Positions 23,569 to 33,316 of a stretch of DNA of 45,871 bases are shown here, in pieces (positions within the stretch are counted from its first letter, which is position 1; the number at the start of each line of letters is the position of its first letter). The stretch is taken from the NCBI GenBank assembly GCA_027488215.1, contig JAIYCB010000030.1, positions 1-45,871 on the forward strand, in the 5' to 3' direction. The translations under genes were made by a program, and so were the position numbers. The notes below the pieces were generated by a model that did no database searches, was not told the origin of the DNA, and saw nothing but the letters and a program-made list of their open reading frames with translations. The DNA is from Comamonadaceae bacterium (lineage in GTDB: Bacteria > Pseudomonadota > Gammaproteobacteria > Burkholderiales > Burkholderiaceae_C).

Positions 23569-25929
23569 ATGAACGCTCCGACCCCCATCAAGAACCTGTT
23601 GCCTGCTTCAGAGGTTCAGCAAGGCAAAGACATCGTTCACGAGTCCGCGCACTTGCACGTCACGGGTGCTGCCACCTACATTGACGATACTCCTGAGCAC
23701 GCAGGCACTTTGTATGCCGCGCTCGTCTTGTCGCCTGTGGCGCATGGTGAGTTGATCGGCGACGGCATTGACCGCGCAGCCATTCTCAAGGAACACGGCG
23801 TCGTCGCCGTCTACACCGCCAAAGACATTCCCGGCGAGAACAACTGCGGCCCCATCATCCACGACGATCCGTTCCTGGCCGCTGGCAAGGTCGAGTTTGT
23901 GGGTCAGGCCGTGGCGGTGGTCGTGGCGCGTGAGATGCTCTATGCCCGCGAAGCCGCCAAAAAAGCCAAGGTGCTGGTGAAAGAACTCACGCCCATCTTG
24001 ACGATCGAAGAGGCCATGGCGGCGAACAGCTTCATCATGCCCCCCAAAGGCATCACGCGCGGTGACGCAGCGGCGGCCATTGCCAGCGCCCCGCACAAGA
24101 TCCAAGGAACGACCCGCACAGGCCAGCAAGAGCAGTTCTATCTGGAAGGGCAGATCACTTACGCGGTGCCCAAAGAAGACGGCCAGCTGACGCTGTACGT
24201 GTCGACCCAGCACCCCGACGGCAACCAGCGCGAAGCCGCGCACGCCCTGAATCTGCACACCAACGATGTGGAGGTGATTTGCCGCCGCATGGGGGGCGGC
24301 TTTGGTGGCAAGGAGGGCAACGCCAGCATCTTCAGCCAGAGCGCCGCATTGGCTGCGTTCAAACTGCAAAAGCCGGTCAAGCTTCGCGTGAACCGCGACG
24401 ACGACATGACCATCACCGGCAAGCGTCACGATTTCCGCATCGATTACGAGGTGGGTTTTGACGACAACGGCCGCGTTTTGGGCGCCAACATCACGCTCAT
24501 GTCGCGCTGCGGTTACAGCACCGACTATTCGGGTCCGGTGAACGACCGCGCTTGCTTACACATCGACAACACTTACCACCTGCCCGCACTCAAGCTGGTG
24601 AGCCACCGCTGCAAAACCAACACGCAAAGCGCCACCGCTTTCCGCGGCTTTGGTGGCCCGCAGGGCATGTTCGGCATCGAGACGGTGATGGACGAGATCG
24701 CGATGACTTTGGGCAAAGACCCTTTGGCCGTGCGCAAGCTCAACCTCTACAAAGACCCCGCCATCAGCGGCACGCCCGACACCATGACCACCCAGTACAA
24801 CCAGTTGATTGAAGACTGGGTGTGTGACAAGGTGATCGATCAGGTCGAGCACGAATCCAAATACGCCGAGCGCCGCGCTCAAATTCAAGCCTTCAACGCC
24901 AAGAGCAAAACCCGCAAGCGCGGCATGGCGCTTGTGCCTTTAAAGTTCGGTATCAGCTTCACCGCCACGCACCTGAACCAAGGTGGTGCTTTGTTGGTGG
25001 TGTACATGGACGGCTCGGTGAGTTGCAACCATGGCGGTACCGAAATGGGCCAGGGCCTGAACACCAAGATGGCGCAGGTCTGCGCCGATGGCTTGGGCAT
25101 CAGCGTGGACCATGTCCGCATCACCGCGACCGACTCACAAAAAGTGCCCAACGCGTCGGCCACTTCGGCATCGAGCGGTGCCGACATCAACGGTGCTGCC
25201 ATCATGAACGCCACCGCGCAAATGCGCGAGCGCTTGAAGCCTGTGGCGGCGCGCATGCTGGGTTGCGCTGAGGGTGATGTGACTTTCGCGAACAACGAAG
25301 TGCATGGCGGCGGCAAATCCGTCAAGTGGGCCGATGTGACCAAGCAAGCGTACATGGAGCGTGTGGGCTTGTCGGTCACGGGTTTCTACATGACGCCTGA
25401 AATCAAATACGACTTCGCGACCCTGAACGGCCGTGCGTTCTATTACTACTGCTATGGCGCTGCTGTGAGCGAAGTGGAAATCGACACCCGCACTGGCGAG
25501 TGGTGGCTCAAAGCCGTGGACATCGTGCACGACGTAGGCCGCAGCATTAACCCAGCGATCGACAAAGGTCAGATCGAAGGTGCGTACGTGCAAGGCATGG
25601 GCTGGCTGACCATGGAAGAGTGCATTTGGGACAAGAAGGGCAAGCTGCTCACGCACGGCCCCAGCACCTACAAAATTCCGGTGGCGGGCGACATTCCAGA
25701 GCATTTCAATGTGAGCTTGTTCGACAACGCCAACTTGAAGCCTACGCCTTTCAACAGCAAGGCCACGGGCGAGCCGCCATTGATGTTGGGCTTGTCTGCC
25801 TTCTTCGCCTTGCGCGATGCGGTGGCAGCGAGTGCAGACCACAAAGCCGTGGTGTACATGGATGCTCCAGCTACGCCCGAGCGCATTCTGATGGCCTGCG
25901 AAAAGGCCAAAGCGACAGCAGGCCTGTGA
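23569..25929 (+). CDS. xdhB: Xanthine dehydrogenase large (molybdopterin) subunit
   Basis: Catalytic molybdenum subunit, 786 residues. Visible motifs: GQQEQFYLEGQ, STQHPDGNQREAAHALN, CRRMGGGFGGKEGN at the cofactor site, TAFRGFGGPQGMFGIE carrying the substrate arginine, GGTEMGQGLNTKMAQ, and GEPPLMLG with the catalytic glutamate near the C-terminus. All are intact. It starts immediately after the xdhA stop. Together with XdhA it feeds urate to PuuD, which matches the surrounding gene set. Confidence 0.97.
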   Translation: MNAPTPIKNLLPASEVQQGKDIVHESAHLHVTGAATYIDDTPEHAGTLYAALVLSPVAHGELIGDGIDRAAILKEHGVVAVYTAKDIPGENNCGPIIHDDPFLAAGKVEFVGQAVAVVVAREMLYAREAAKKAKVLVKELTPILTIEEAMAANSFIMPPKGITRGDAAAAIASAPHKIQGTTRTGQQEQFYLEGQITYAVPKEDGQLTLYVSTQHPDGNQREAAHALNLHTNDVEVICRRMGGGFGGKEGNASIFSQSAALAAFKLQKPVKLRVNRDDDMTITGKRHDFRIDYEVGFDDNGRVLGANITLMSRCGYSTDYSGPVNDRACLHIDNTYHLPALKLVSHRCKTNTQSATAFRGFGGPQGMFGIETVMDEIAMTLGKDPLAVRKLNLYKDPAISGTPDTMTTQYNQLIEDWVCDKVIDQVEHESKYAERRAQIQAFNAKSKTRKRGMALVPLKFGISFTATHLNQGGALLVVYMDGSVSCNHGGTEMGQGLNTKMAQVCADGLGISVDHVRITATDSQKVPNASATSASSGADINGAAIMNATAQMRERLKPVAARMLGCAEGDVTFANNEVHGGGKSVKWADVTKQAYMERVGLSVTGFYMTPEIKYDFATLNGRAFYYYCYGAAVSEVEIDTRTGEWWLKAVDIVHDVGRSINPAIDKGQIEGAYVQGMGWLTMEECIWDKKGKLLTHGPSTYKIPVAGDIPEHFNVSLFDNANLKPTPFNSKATGEPPLMLGLSAFFALRDAVAASADHKAVVYMDAPATPERILMACEKAKATAGL

Positions 25930-25954
25930 CGGCTTGATTTTGAGGAGCGGACCC

Positions 25955-26146
25955 ATGTCAGACGATCCACGGTGCTGCGGTACTGGCACTTGCATCATCA
26001 ATGCTGAAGGCGTGTGCTGGTGTGGCCAGCGCTGGGATGGCGAGAAGATGTGCTTTGCATCCCAAGTCGCCCCCGCTGCAGCGACTACGGCAGGCGCTGG
26101 CGCTGCCACCAAGGCTGTGCCGCAGACACCCGCCAACTCGGCTTGA
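25955..26146 (+). CDS. Small cysteine-rich protein behind xdhB
   Basis: A 63-residue protein beginning MSDDPRCCGTGTCIINAEG. It has six Cys in the first 33 residues (CC, then CII, CWC and MC) and a low-complexity Ala/Thr tail. GAGGAG nine bases or so before ATG 25955 is a good Shine-Dalgarno, better than at its neighbours. The cysteine arrangement could bind an iron-sulfur cluster or zinc. The start 25 bp after xdhB suggests co-expression. No named family or function is recognised. Confidence 0.75.
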   Translation: MSDDPRCCGTGTCIINAEGVCWCGQRWDGEKMCFASQVAPAAATTAGAGAATKAVPQTPANSA

Positions 26147-26215
26147 GAGCTTGCTGCTTGCGGACCCTGCCAGTGCTTGCCCAGACCCGCGTGACTTGCC
26201 GCTGGGTCTAGAACC

Positions 26216-27490
26216 TTGAGCCACGACACGCCCCATGTGAGCGCCTCGGCAGCGCCCGCCTTGCATTGGCGCGACCCATTTCGTGTTCGGAGTTTTCGCT
26301 TTCAGTGGCCCGCCGACCTGGCCACGTCCTGGGCTTTCGAGATGGAGACCATCGTACTGGGCTGGTTCATCCTGGTCGAATCCGGCTCGGTCATGATGCT
26401 GGTGGTGTTTGGCTCCTTGCAATACTTGGGCTCTTTGGTCTCGCCCATGTTTGGCGTGGCGGGCGATCGCTTGGGTTACCGGCGCATGTTGTACCTTTCA
26501 CGTGCCCTGTATGCGGCCTTGGCTGTGAGCTTCATGCTGCTGGTCTGGTTGCAAGCCCTGACACCCATGATCGTGCTGATGATGGCGGCCTTGGCAGGCC
26601 TCGTGCGTCCCTCGGACATGATGATGCGCAACGCCTTGATCGCACAGACTTTGCCGCCCCGGCATTTGCTGGGGGCGCTGGGCATTTCGCGCATCACCTC
26701 GGATTCGGCCCGCATTGCGGGTGCACTGGCTGGTGCGGGCGTGGTCGCGTGGCTGGGCATGACCTGGGCTTTTGCCTTGATCACTGCGCTTTACACGCTC
26801 AGCTTTTTGCTCTCGCGCGGTGTGTCGGACGTGCTCGCCCCAACCCATGACAACGAGCGCTTGTCGCCCGTTCGGGACTTGCAGCTGGCTTTTGGGTATG
26901 TGTGGACGCGCCCGGTATTGATGGCGGCCATGGCCTTGGCGTTTCTGGTCAATCTGCTCGCCTTTCCGTTCTCTTTGGGCTTGCTGCCGTATGTGGCCAA
27001 AAATATTTACCTGACCGACCAGACGGGCCTGGGTTGGCTAGGGGCCAGCTTTGCTTTTGGGGGCTTGGTGGGCTCGGTCGTACTGAGTTCGCACCGCTTT
27101 GCTTTTCGCGCTGCGCAAACCATGGTGTTGGCCGGGGCGGTGTGGTTTACGGTGGATGTTTTGTTCGCCTTCAGCACCCATTTGGGCGTCGGCATGGCCT
27201 TGCTGTGGTTGGCGGGCTTGGCGCAAAGCCTGAGCATGACGACGCTGGCTGCTGTGATGTTGCGCGCCACGGAGCCTGCTTACCGAGGACGCGTGATGGG
27301 CATGCGCATGCTGGCTGTTTGGGGCTTGCCCTTGGGTTTGCTGCTGTCGGGGCCACTGATTGACCGTTGGGGCTACGCGGTCACAGCCTGCTTGTATTCG
27401 GCCCTGGGTCTGCTCTTGACCGGAGCCATGGCGGTGTACTGGCGTGCCCACATCTGGGATGCTAACGCCCCGGCCAACGCCCCCCTGTAA
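26216..27490 (+). CDS. MFS transporter (EntS/MFS_3-like)
   Basis: Inner-membrane protein of 424 residues with about twelve helices. The A-loop motif appears as GVAGDRLGYRRML, and the second half has ATEPAYRGRVMGMRMLAVWG. Such MFS_3 proteins usually export small molecules; the substrate is unknown. The frame opens with TTG at 26216, and GTG at 26237 is an alternative; neither has a clear Shine-Dalgarno. It lies 69 bp after the Cys-rich small protein and is read in the same direction as xdhAB, but a functional link is not shown. Confidence 0.82.
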   Translation: MSHDTPHVSASAAPALHWRDPFRVRSFRFQWPADLATSWAFEMETIVLGWFILVESGSVMMLVVFGSLQYLGSLVSPMFGVAGDRLGYRRMLYLSRALYAALAVSFMLLVWLQALTPMIVLMMAALAGLVRPSDMMMRNALIAQTLPPRHLLGALGISRITSDSARIAGALAGAGVVAWLGMTWAFALITALYTLSFLLSRGVSDVLAPTHDNERLSPVRDLQLAFGYVWTRPVLMAAMALAFLVNLLAFPFSLGLLPYVAKNIYLTDQTGLGWLGASFAFGGLVGSVVLSSHRFAFRAAQTMVLAGAVWFTVDVLFAFSTHLGVGMALLWLAGLAQSLSMTTLAAVMLRATEPAYRGRVMGMRMLAVWGLPLGLLLSGPLIDRWGYAVTACLYSALGLLLTGAMAVYWRAHIWDANAPANAPL

Positions 27491-27592
27491 ATGGGTTGCA
27501 ATGCACTTGCACCCTGTGACCAAAGCGACAGCGCCAAAATGGTCTTGGGCGCACAGTCCAGAAGCATGATGGCCCAAGAGCCTTAAACGAAC

Positions 27593-28831
27593 ATGACGAC
27601 CCTCATCCCTTCATCTGCCTCAGCGCCCGAACCCGCTGCTGACCACCCCCGCGTGGTGCGGGGCTTGCTCAACATCGCCCATGCCTTGGACCACTTGTTT
27701 TTGCTGATTTTTGCGGCGGCGGTCAGTACCATTGCGGTGGACATGGGCCTGGCTCAATGGCAAGACCTGATGCCTTATGGTGCCGGGGCGTTTTTCATGT
27801 TTGGTCTGGGCTCTTTGCCTGCAGGTCGCTTGGGCGATGTGTGGGGCCGTCGCAGCATGATGCTGATTTTCTTTTTTGGCATTGGCGCGGCGTCCATATT
27901 GACCGCTTTCGCGCAAACGCCGTGGCAGCTCGCGGTCTGCCTGACCCTGATTGGCGTGTTTGCGTCGATTTACCACCCGGTGGGTATTCCGATGCTGCTC
28001 GAGCGTGCATCCAATCCAGGGGCGACGATCGGCTTCAATGGTCTGGCGGGCAATCTGGGCGTGGCGGTGGCGGCCTTGCTGACGGGCTTTTTGATCCAGT
28101 GGCAGGGCTGGCGTGCGGCCTTTGTGGTGCCAGGAGTATTGGCCCTGGTTTGCGGTTGGGTGTTTGCCCGCGCTTGCCCGCAAGAGCAATCATCGCCTGC
28201 CAAACGCAAAGGGGGGGCCAAGGTGAGCCTGCCTGCACCCTTGCTGGCGCGTGCGCTGGTGGTGATGACGGCAGCGGCGGTGACCAGCAGCGTTTTGTTC
28301 AATTTCACCACCAACGGCAACGGACCTTTGATCGCTGAGCGTTTTCAGGGGGTGATGGAAGACCCGGCTGCTTTGGGTCTGTTGCTCGCTGTGGTGTATG
28401 CCGTGGCTTCGGTGGCCCAGGTAGTGGTGGGGCATTTGATCAACCGTTTCCCCCTCAAGCGCTTTTTCATGTTCATGGTCATGGCTCAGATTCCCATGCT
28501 GGTGCTGGCCTCGCAGGCGCAAGGGTGGTGGTTGTTTGCCGCGCTGATCGGGGTGATGGTGTTCATCTTCGGTGCCATTCCCTTCACCGATTTCATGATC
28601 GCCCGTTATGTGGACGACCGTGTGCGCTCTCGCGTCCTGGGCATGCGCTTGGCCGTCTCTTTTGCGGTCAGTTCCTTGTCGGTTTGGGCCTTGGGGCCAG
28701 TGGTCAAAGCCATGGGTTTTGGCAGCGCGCTCTTGATGCTGGCAGGGTTTTCCGTGGCCACTGCCCTGATTTTGACGTTGTTGCCCAGCGCGAAACATGA
28801 GCAAGCATTGACGCCTACACCCTCAGCTTGA
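27593..28831 (+). CDS. MFS transporter
   Basis: Inner-membrane transporter of 412 residues with about twelve helices. GRLGDVWGRRSMMLIFFFGI is the classic MFS loop 2-3 motif, and GVFASIYHPVGIPMLLERAS, GLAGNLGVAVAALLTGFLIQ and VRSRVLGMRLAVSFAVSSLS are family-like. The first 20 residues are Pro/Ala-rich and cytoplasmic. Substrate unknown. It follows the other MFS gene after 102 bp but is only distantly similar to it, so a recent duplication is unlikely. Confidence 0.87.
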   Translation: MTTLIPSSASAPEPAADHPRVVRGLLNIAHALDHLFLLIFAAAVSTIAVDMGLAQWQDLMPYGAGAFFMFGLGSLPAGRLGDVWGRRSMMLIFFFGIGAASILTAFAQTPWQLAVCLTLIGVFASIYHPVGIPMLLERASNPGATIGFNGLAGNLGVAVAALLTGFLIQWQGWRAAFVVPGVLALVCGWVFARACPQEQSSPAKRKGGAKVSLPAPLLARALVVMTAAAVTSSVLFNFTTNGNGPLIAERFQGVMEDPAALGLLLAVVYAVASVAQVVVGHLINRFPLKRFFMFMVMAQIPMLVLASQAQGWWLFAALIGVMVFIFGAIPFTDFMIARYVDDRVRSRVLGMRLAVSFAVSSLSVWALGPVVKAMGFGSALLMLAGFSVATALILTLLPSAKHEQALTPTPSA

Positions 28832-28971
28832 GAGGCGTTGGGGTTCGGGAAAATACCCGCTGAGCGACGGGTCCTTGGGCCGGTTTGGGCGTTGAATCTG
28901 TCGATAATGGCCGCCACCTTGGCATTCCGTCCCAGGCCTTTTCAAAGCCGCTTCAACCCCGAAAGAGTTTC

Positions 28972-30735
28972 ATGACCTCACCCACCGACAACTTGGGCAC
29001 AACACGCCCTTGGTCAGCGGTTTATCCCAAGGTGGGCATTGCGCCAAGCTTGCCCGCAAATGAACACCAGAATCTGGCCGAAATGGTGCATGCGCATTGC
29101 ACCCGCTGGGCGCGTGACAGCCAAGCCAAAGCCGCCTTCACCTGCGTGGTGCCCAACGGCATGAATGGCAGCTTGAGCTTTGCGCAAGTGGACGCCCTGT
29201 CGGACGCCTTTGCCGGCTACCTGCGCAGCACGCTGGGGCTGGCGCGTGGCGACCGCGTGGCGGTGCAATTGCCCAACAGCCTGTCGTATCCGGTGGTGGC
29301 CTTTGGGGTGCTCAAAGCCGGTTGCGTGCTGGTGAACACCAATCCGCTTTATACCGTCAATGAAATGGTGTACCAGTTCAACAACTGCCAGGCCAAGGCG
29401 CTGGTGGTGATCGACATGTTTGCCGACAAACTGCCTGAAGTGATGGCGCAGACTGGCATCCAGCATGTGGTGCTGGCAGGTGTACCTGAATTTTTCCCGG
29501 CCATTCCACGCGGCATCATCCGCGGCGTGCAAAAGGTCTGGAACAAGGTGTTGCCGCCTGTCACGGTGCCGCATGTGCGCTTGCAAGCTGCATTGGCTTT
29601 GGGCCGTTCAACGCTGGACCAGCAGCCTGCCAAAAGCTATTGGCAAGACCTGCAGCCTCATGATTTGGCCTTGTTGCAATACACCGGTGGCACCACGGGC
29701 GTGAGCAAAGGCGCGATGATCAGCCACGGCAATTTGCTGAGCAATGTGCAACAGATGCTGGCCATGGGCTCAACCCACATGAACCCGGGTAACGAGTGTG
29801 TGTTGACGGCACTGCCGCTGTACCACATCTTTGCGTTCACGGCCAACTTGCTGGGCTTTTTGTCCATTGGGGCACACAACATTCTGGTGCCCAGCCCTCG
29901 CCCGGTGCAAAACCTGCAGCGCGCAGTCGAAAACTACCCGCTGACCTGGATGACGGGGGTCAACACCTTGTTCAATGGACTGCTCAATGAAGAGTGGTTT
30001 TTGGCCTACCCGCCCAAGCACCTGAAAGCCTCGATCGCTGGTGGCACCGCCTTGCACAGCGCGGTGGCGCTGCGCTGGCGCGAGGTGACGGGCACGCCGA
30101 TTGCCGAGGGTTATGGTTTGACGGAAACATCCCCTGTGGTCAGTTTCAACCCCATGAGCGGCGAGCCGCGTTTGGGCAGCATTGGCATCCCGGCACCGGG
30201 CACCGATGTGCGTCTGGTGTCCGAGGCAGGGCAGGATGTGCCTGTGGGCGAACCTGGCGAAATTTGGGTGTGTGGTCCCCAGGTGATGCAGGGCTATTGG
30301 AAAAACGAAGCGGAGACAGCCCATGTGATGCACGAGGGCTGGTTTGCTACGGGCGACATCGGGGTGATGGACGCCGAGGGCTTTTTCCGCATCGTGGACC
30401 GCAAGAAAGACATGGTGCTGGTCTCGGGCTTCAACGTGTATCCCAATGAGGTGGAGGATGTCATTGCGCAGATGGATGCGGTGCTCGAGGTGGCTGTGGT
30501 GGGCACGCCCGACGAGCGTTCAGGTGAAGCTGTGCGCGCTTACGTGGTGGCCAACCCTGATCACCCTGGGGCCTTGAGTGCAGACGATGTGTTGGCCCAT
30601 TGCAAGCAGCATCTGGCCGCCTACAAACGTCCCAGCTCGGTGGTGCTGCGTGATGAGCTGCCCAAGTCCCCCATTGGCAAGGTGCTGCGCAAAGACCTCA
30701 AAGCCGAAGTCAAAAACGAATTCAAACGCGCCTGA
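28972..30735 (+). CDS. fadD: Long-chain fatty-acid CoA ligase (AMP-binding)
   Basis: Activates fatty acids to acyl-CoA through an acyl-AMP. It is 587 residues from MTSPTDNLGTTRPWSAVYPK. The AMP-binding P-loop is YTGGTTGVSKGAMISH, with EGYGLTETSPVVSFNPMSG, GWFATGDIGVMD, DRKKDMVLVSGFNVYPNEVE and the catalytic lysine region PKSPIGKVLRKDL. GAAAGAG at 28961-28967 serves as Shine-Dalgarno. An upstream ATG at 28885 is not supported. It ends 21 bp before the symporter gene, so the pair may be co-transcribed. Confidence 0.92.
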   Translation: MTSPTDNLGTTRPWSAVYPKVGIAPSLPANEHQNLAEMVHAHCTRWARDSQAKAAFTCVVPNGMNGSLSFAQVDALSDAFAGYLRSTLGLARGDRVAVQLPNSLSYPVVAFGVLKAGCVLVNTNPLYTVNEMVYQFNNCQAKALVVIDMFADKLPEVMAQTGIQHVVLAGVPEFFPAIPRGIIRGVQKVWNKVLPPVTVPHVRLQAALALGRSTLDQQPAKSYWQDLQPHDLALLQYTGGTTGVSKGAMISHGNLLSNVQQMLAMGSTHMNPGNECVLTALPLYHIFAFTANLLGFLSIGAHNILVPSPRPVQNLQRAVENYPLTWMTGVNTLFNGLLNEEWFLAYPPKHLKASIAGGTALHSAVALRWREVTGTPIAEGYGLTETSPVVSFNPMSGEPRLGSIGIPAPGTDVRLVSEAGQDVPVGEPGEIWVCGPQVMQGYWKNEAETAHVMHEGWFATGDIGVMDAEGFFRIVDRKKDMVLVSGFNVYPNEVEDVIAQMDAVLEVAVVGTPDERSGEAVRAYVVANPDHPGALSADDVLAHCKQHLAAYKRPSSVVLRDELPKSPIGKVLRKDLKAEVKNEFKRA

Positions 30736-30756
30736 GTGCTGCACCGGAGATAAGAC

Positions 30757-31689
30757 ATGGTTACTGAATTTGAAACCAAACTGCTGGGCGTGATGATGAT
30801 GATCATCATGTTGGGAATGGGCGCATCCTTGACCCTCAAGGACTTCATGATCGCGCTCAAGAAGCCAGTCGGCATTGGCATTGGCGTGGTCACCACCTAC
30901 TTGCTGACGCCGATTGTCGGCTTCACGCTGGCCCATCTGGTGTTGTTGCCCAATGCATCACAGGAAACCTCCCAGTGGTATGCCTATGCTGTGGGCCTCA
31001 TCCTCATGGCCTGTCTGCCTGGAGGCACCACAAGCAACATCTTCAACTATTTCAGCAAGGGCGTACTGTCGTTGTCGCTGTTGATGACCATCGTCTCGAC
31101 CTTGCTGGCTGTGGTGATGGTGCCCCTGACTTTGGGTTTCTTCAGCATGGGCATTGACGGCAACTGGAAGATCCCGCCCGAGAACGTGGCGCAGGTGCTG
31201 TTCGTCTTGCTGGTACCCACCGCGATCGGCATGGCCCTGCGCAAGCTTAACCCCAACATCGGCGCCACACTCGAGCTGCTGGGCGGCATGCTTGGGGTGC
31301 TGGTGATCCTGTTCCTGATGGTGTCCTGGGTACCGCGCAACTGGCAGCTTCTGCTCACAACGCCTTGGCAGGTGTACTTTGGGGCCATTGGTCTGGGCGT
31401 GTTCGGCTTTGCCGTGGGCTATGCCTTTGCCCGCCTGGTGCGGCAGGACAAGCGGCGCGCCCGTACGATTGCCCTGGAGACTGGCATTCAGAATGGACCG
31501 CTGGGCGTGCTGATTGTCACGTTGACCTTCACGGGCGTGCAGCAGCAACAGGTGTTGTTGATCCCGGTGCTCTATTCGCTGTTCATCATGGTCACCTCGA
31601 CCATGGCCACCTTCTGGTTTCGGCGCATTTCCGACCGTGAAGCCCTCTCCCGCGACCGCGCCAAGGTGGGCGCCATGAAGGCTGCCTGA
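30757..31689 (+). CDS. Bile acid:sodium symporter (BASS) family transporter
   Basis: Inner-membrane protein of 310 residues with nine to ten helices. Family signatures are CLPGGTTSNIFNYFSKGVLS in the first half and ALETGIQNGPLGVLIVTLTF in the second. Bacterial BASS proteins carry organic anions with sodium, but the actual substrate is not evident. The neighbour upstream is an acyl-CoA ligase. It ends 30 bp before the stop of a convergent lipoprotein gene, with no obvious terminator between. Confidence 0.9.
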   Translation: MVTEFETKLLGVMMMIIMLGMGASLTLKDFMIALKKPVGIGIGVVTTYLLTPIVGFTLAHLVLLPNASQETSQWYAYAVGLILMACLPGGTTSNIFNYFSKGVLSLSLLMTIVSTLLAVVMVPLTLGFFSMGIDGNWKIPPENVAQVLFVLLVPTAIGMALRKLNPNIGATLELLGGMLGVLVILFLMVSWVPRNWQLLLTTPWQVYFGAIGLGVFGFAVGYAFARLVRQDKRRARTIALETGIQNGPLGVLIVTLTFTGVQQQQVLLIPVLYSLFIMVTSTMATFWFRRISDREALSRDRAKVGAMKAA

Positions 31690-31719
31690 GGCTCCTTGGG
31701 CTTGCTGCTGTGCTTGTCT

Positions 31720-32316
31720 TCAGTCCTGTCCTTCGGTCAGGGTGTCGAGCTGGAACTTGCCGCTTTTGTGCCAGAGCCACACGTCGGTGTAAGTCACCTG
31801 GCTCATGTGCAGCGGCACAGGGTAGGGCGCTGCGGCTCTGACCATGCGCTCGATTTGTTGCATGACCTGTGGCGCGTGCCGGGGCGCTCGCATCCATTGA
31901 ACCGATTTGACTGATCCGTGTCGGTCAATGTCCACGTTGAGCACACCCACTGCCTCCAGCATGGGGGGCAGGCGGCCTTTGTAAATGTGTTGACTGTGCC
32001 GCGCATAGAGATGGCTTGCGGCGTCTTTGCGGTAGTCACGGGCGTTGCGTGCGGCCGATTTGGCGGGGCTGGTTACTGCCGCAGGTGGGATGGGTTGGGC
32101 GACGATGGCAGGCTTTGTCGTCTCAGGCTGTTTCGTGGCGGGTGTGCTGGGAGCGGCTGGTGTGACAGGCGTGGTGGGTACCTGGCTGGTCGCAGGTTGA
32201 GGGGTGGGTTTGACGGTCGGAGGGGCGCTGCAGCCGCCTAGCCCGAACAGGGTGAGCGCCCCCATGGCCAATAAAACGCTGTGGTGTGTGGTTTTCGTTC
32301 TTTGCAGTGGCGTCAT
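31720..32316 (-). CDS. Lipoprotein with TonB-like C-terminal domain
   Basis: A 198-residue protein starting MTPLQRTKTTHHSVLLAMGA. The lipobox LGGC comes after the hydrophobic core, giving a lipid-anchored protein. A Pro/Thr/Ala-rich linker (about residues 30-80) leads to a basic domain (RNARDYRKDAASHLYARHSQ) and GVLNVDIDRHGSVKSVQWMR, which looks like a TonB C-terminal fold. AAGGAG ten bases upstream supports the ATG at 32316; open frame continues to 32496. It is divergent to xdhC. A structural role in the envelope is possible, but function is unknown. Confidence 0.8.
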   Translation of the reverse strand: MTPLQRTKTTHHSVLLAMGALTLFGLGGCSAPPTVKPTPQPATSQVPTTPVTPAAPSTPATKQPETTKPAIVAQPIPPAAVTSPAKSAARNARDYRKDAASHLYARHSQHIYKGRLPPMLEAVGVLNVDIDRHGSVKSVQWMRAPRHAPQVMQQIERMVRAAAPYPVPLHMSQVTYTDVWLWHKSGKFQLDTLTEGQD

Positions 32317-32409
32317 GGGGCTGCTGCTCCTTGGCATACTTGGAGTTCGGGCATGATTGTGGCACTGTGCAAGCGCTGAGGCCAGCACCCGAGTTTTCAA
32401 TTGTTTCTC

Positions 32410-33219
32410 ATGGGATTGTCTGTGAACTGGATCAAAGTGGCTTTGCAGCGATTGGCCAACGAGTCGGCAGTGCGGGTGATGGTGAGTGCCACCCAAGGCT
32501 CGGTGCCACGTGGCTCAGGCACGTCCATGCTGGTGTTTGCCCAAGGTGAAGAGGGCACGATAGGCGGTGGGCACTTGGAGTTTCAGGCCCTCGCGCATGC
32601 CCGCCTGTTGTTGGCGGGGCAAGCTGTGCCAAGGCATTTGCGTCAGGTGCTGGGTCCCAGTTTGGGACAGTGCTGCGGTGGCGTGGTCGAGCTGGTTTTT
32701 GAGCGGGTCGATGCCACCGATGTGCCGCGTTTGAGCACGCAACTGATACCTCTTCGTACCCCTTTGGCGCTGTTTGGCGGGGGGCATGTCGGTAGAGCAC
32801 TGGTGCGTACGCTGGCCCCCTTGCCCTTTGCCGTGCGCTGGGTGGACAGCCGCGACGAAATTTTCCCCAGCGATGTGCCCGAGGGGGTGGAATGCGAGCA
32901 CTCCAACCCGGTGCATGCCGCCGTGGCCGATCTGGCCGCAGGCAGCCGGGTATTGATCATGAGCTTCAGCCACGCCGAGGACCTCGACGTCGTCGTGGCT
33001 TGCCTCAAGCGACTGCGCGAGCGGGACGATTTGCCCTTTGTGGGCCTGATTGGCAGCCAAACCAAGTGGGCCACCTTTCGTCATCGGCTGGAGGATCGAG
33101 GTTTCAGCGCTCAGGAAATTGAGCGCATCACTTGCCCGATTGGCGTGCCGGGCATTGCGGGCAAAGAGCCCGAGGTGATTGCGGTGGCTGTGGCGGCGCA
33201 ACTTTTGCAGACACTGTGA
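32410..33219 (+). CDS. xdhC: Xanthine dehydrogenase accessory protein
   Basis: Binds and inserts sulfurated molybdenum cofactor into xanthine dehydrogenase. It is 269 residues. N-terminal GSVPRGSGTSMLVFAQGEEG and IGGGHLEFQAL, then LGQCCGGVVELVFE, are the typical XdhC cofactor-binding region. The C-terminal Rossmann part has LFGGGHVGRALVRTLAPLPF and GLIGSQTKWATFRHRLEDRG, ending CPIGVPGIAGKEPEVIAVAV. A TTG start three codons upstream is possible. It lies next to puuD rather than xdhAB, and the intervening 209 bp hold the GntR operator. Confidence 0.94.
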   Translation: MGLSVNWIKVALQRLANESAVRVMVSATQGSVPRGSGTSMLVFAQGEEGTIGGGHLEFQALAHARLLLAGQAVPRHLRQVLGPSLGQCCGGVVELVFERVDATDVPRLSTQLIPLRTPLALFGGGHVGRALVRTLAPLPFAVRWVDSRDEIFPSDVPEGVECEHSNPVHAAVADLAAGSRVLIMSFSHAEDLDVVVACLKRLRERDDLPFVGLIGSQTKWATFRHRLEDRGFSAQEIERITCPIGVPGIAGKEPEVIAVAVAAQLLQTL

Positions 33220-33316
33220 ACACGCAGTCTGATGTCAGGTTCGTTGGGCTGAGAATGTTTTGCTGGTTTTCCCTAGGCAGTGTCGAACAGAGACCGCTGG
33301 ATTCAAGCCTATAAAC

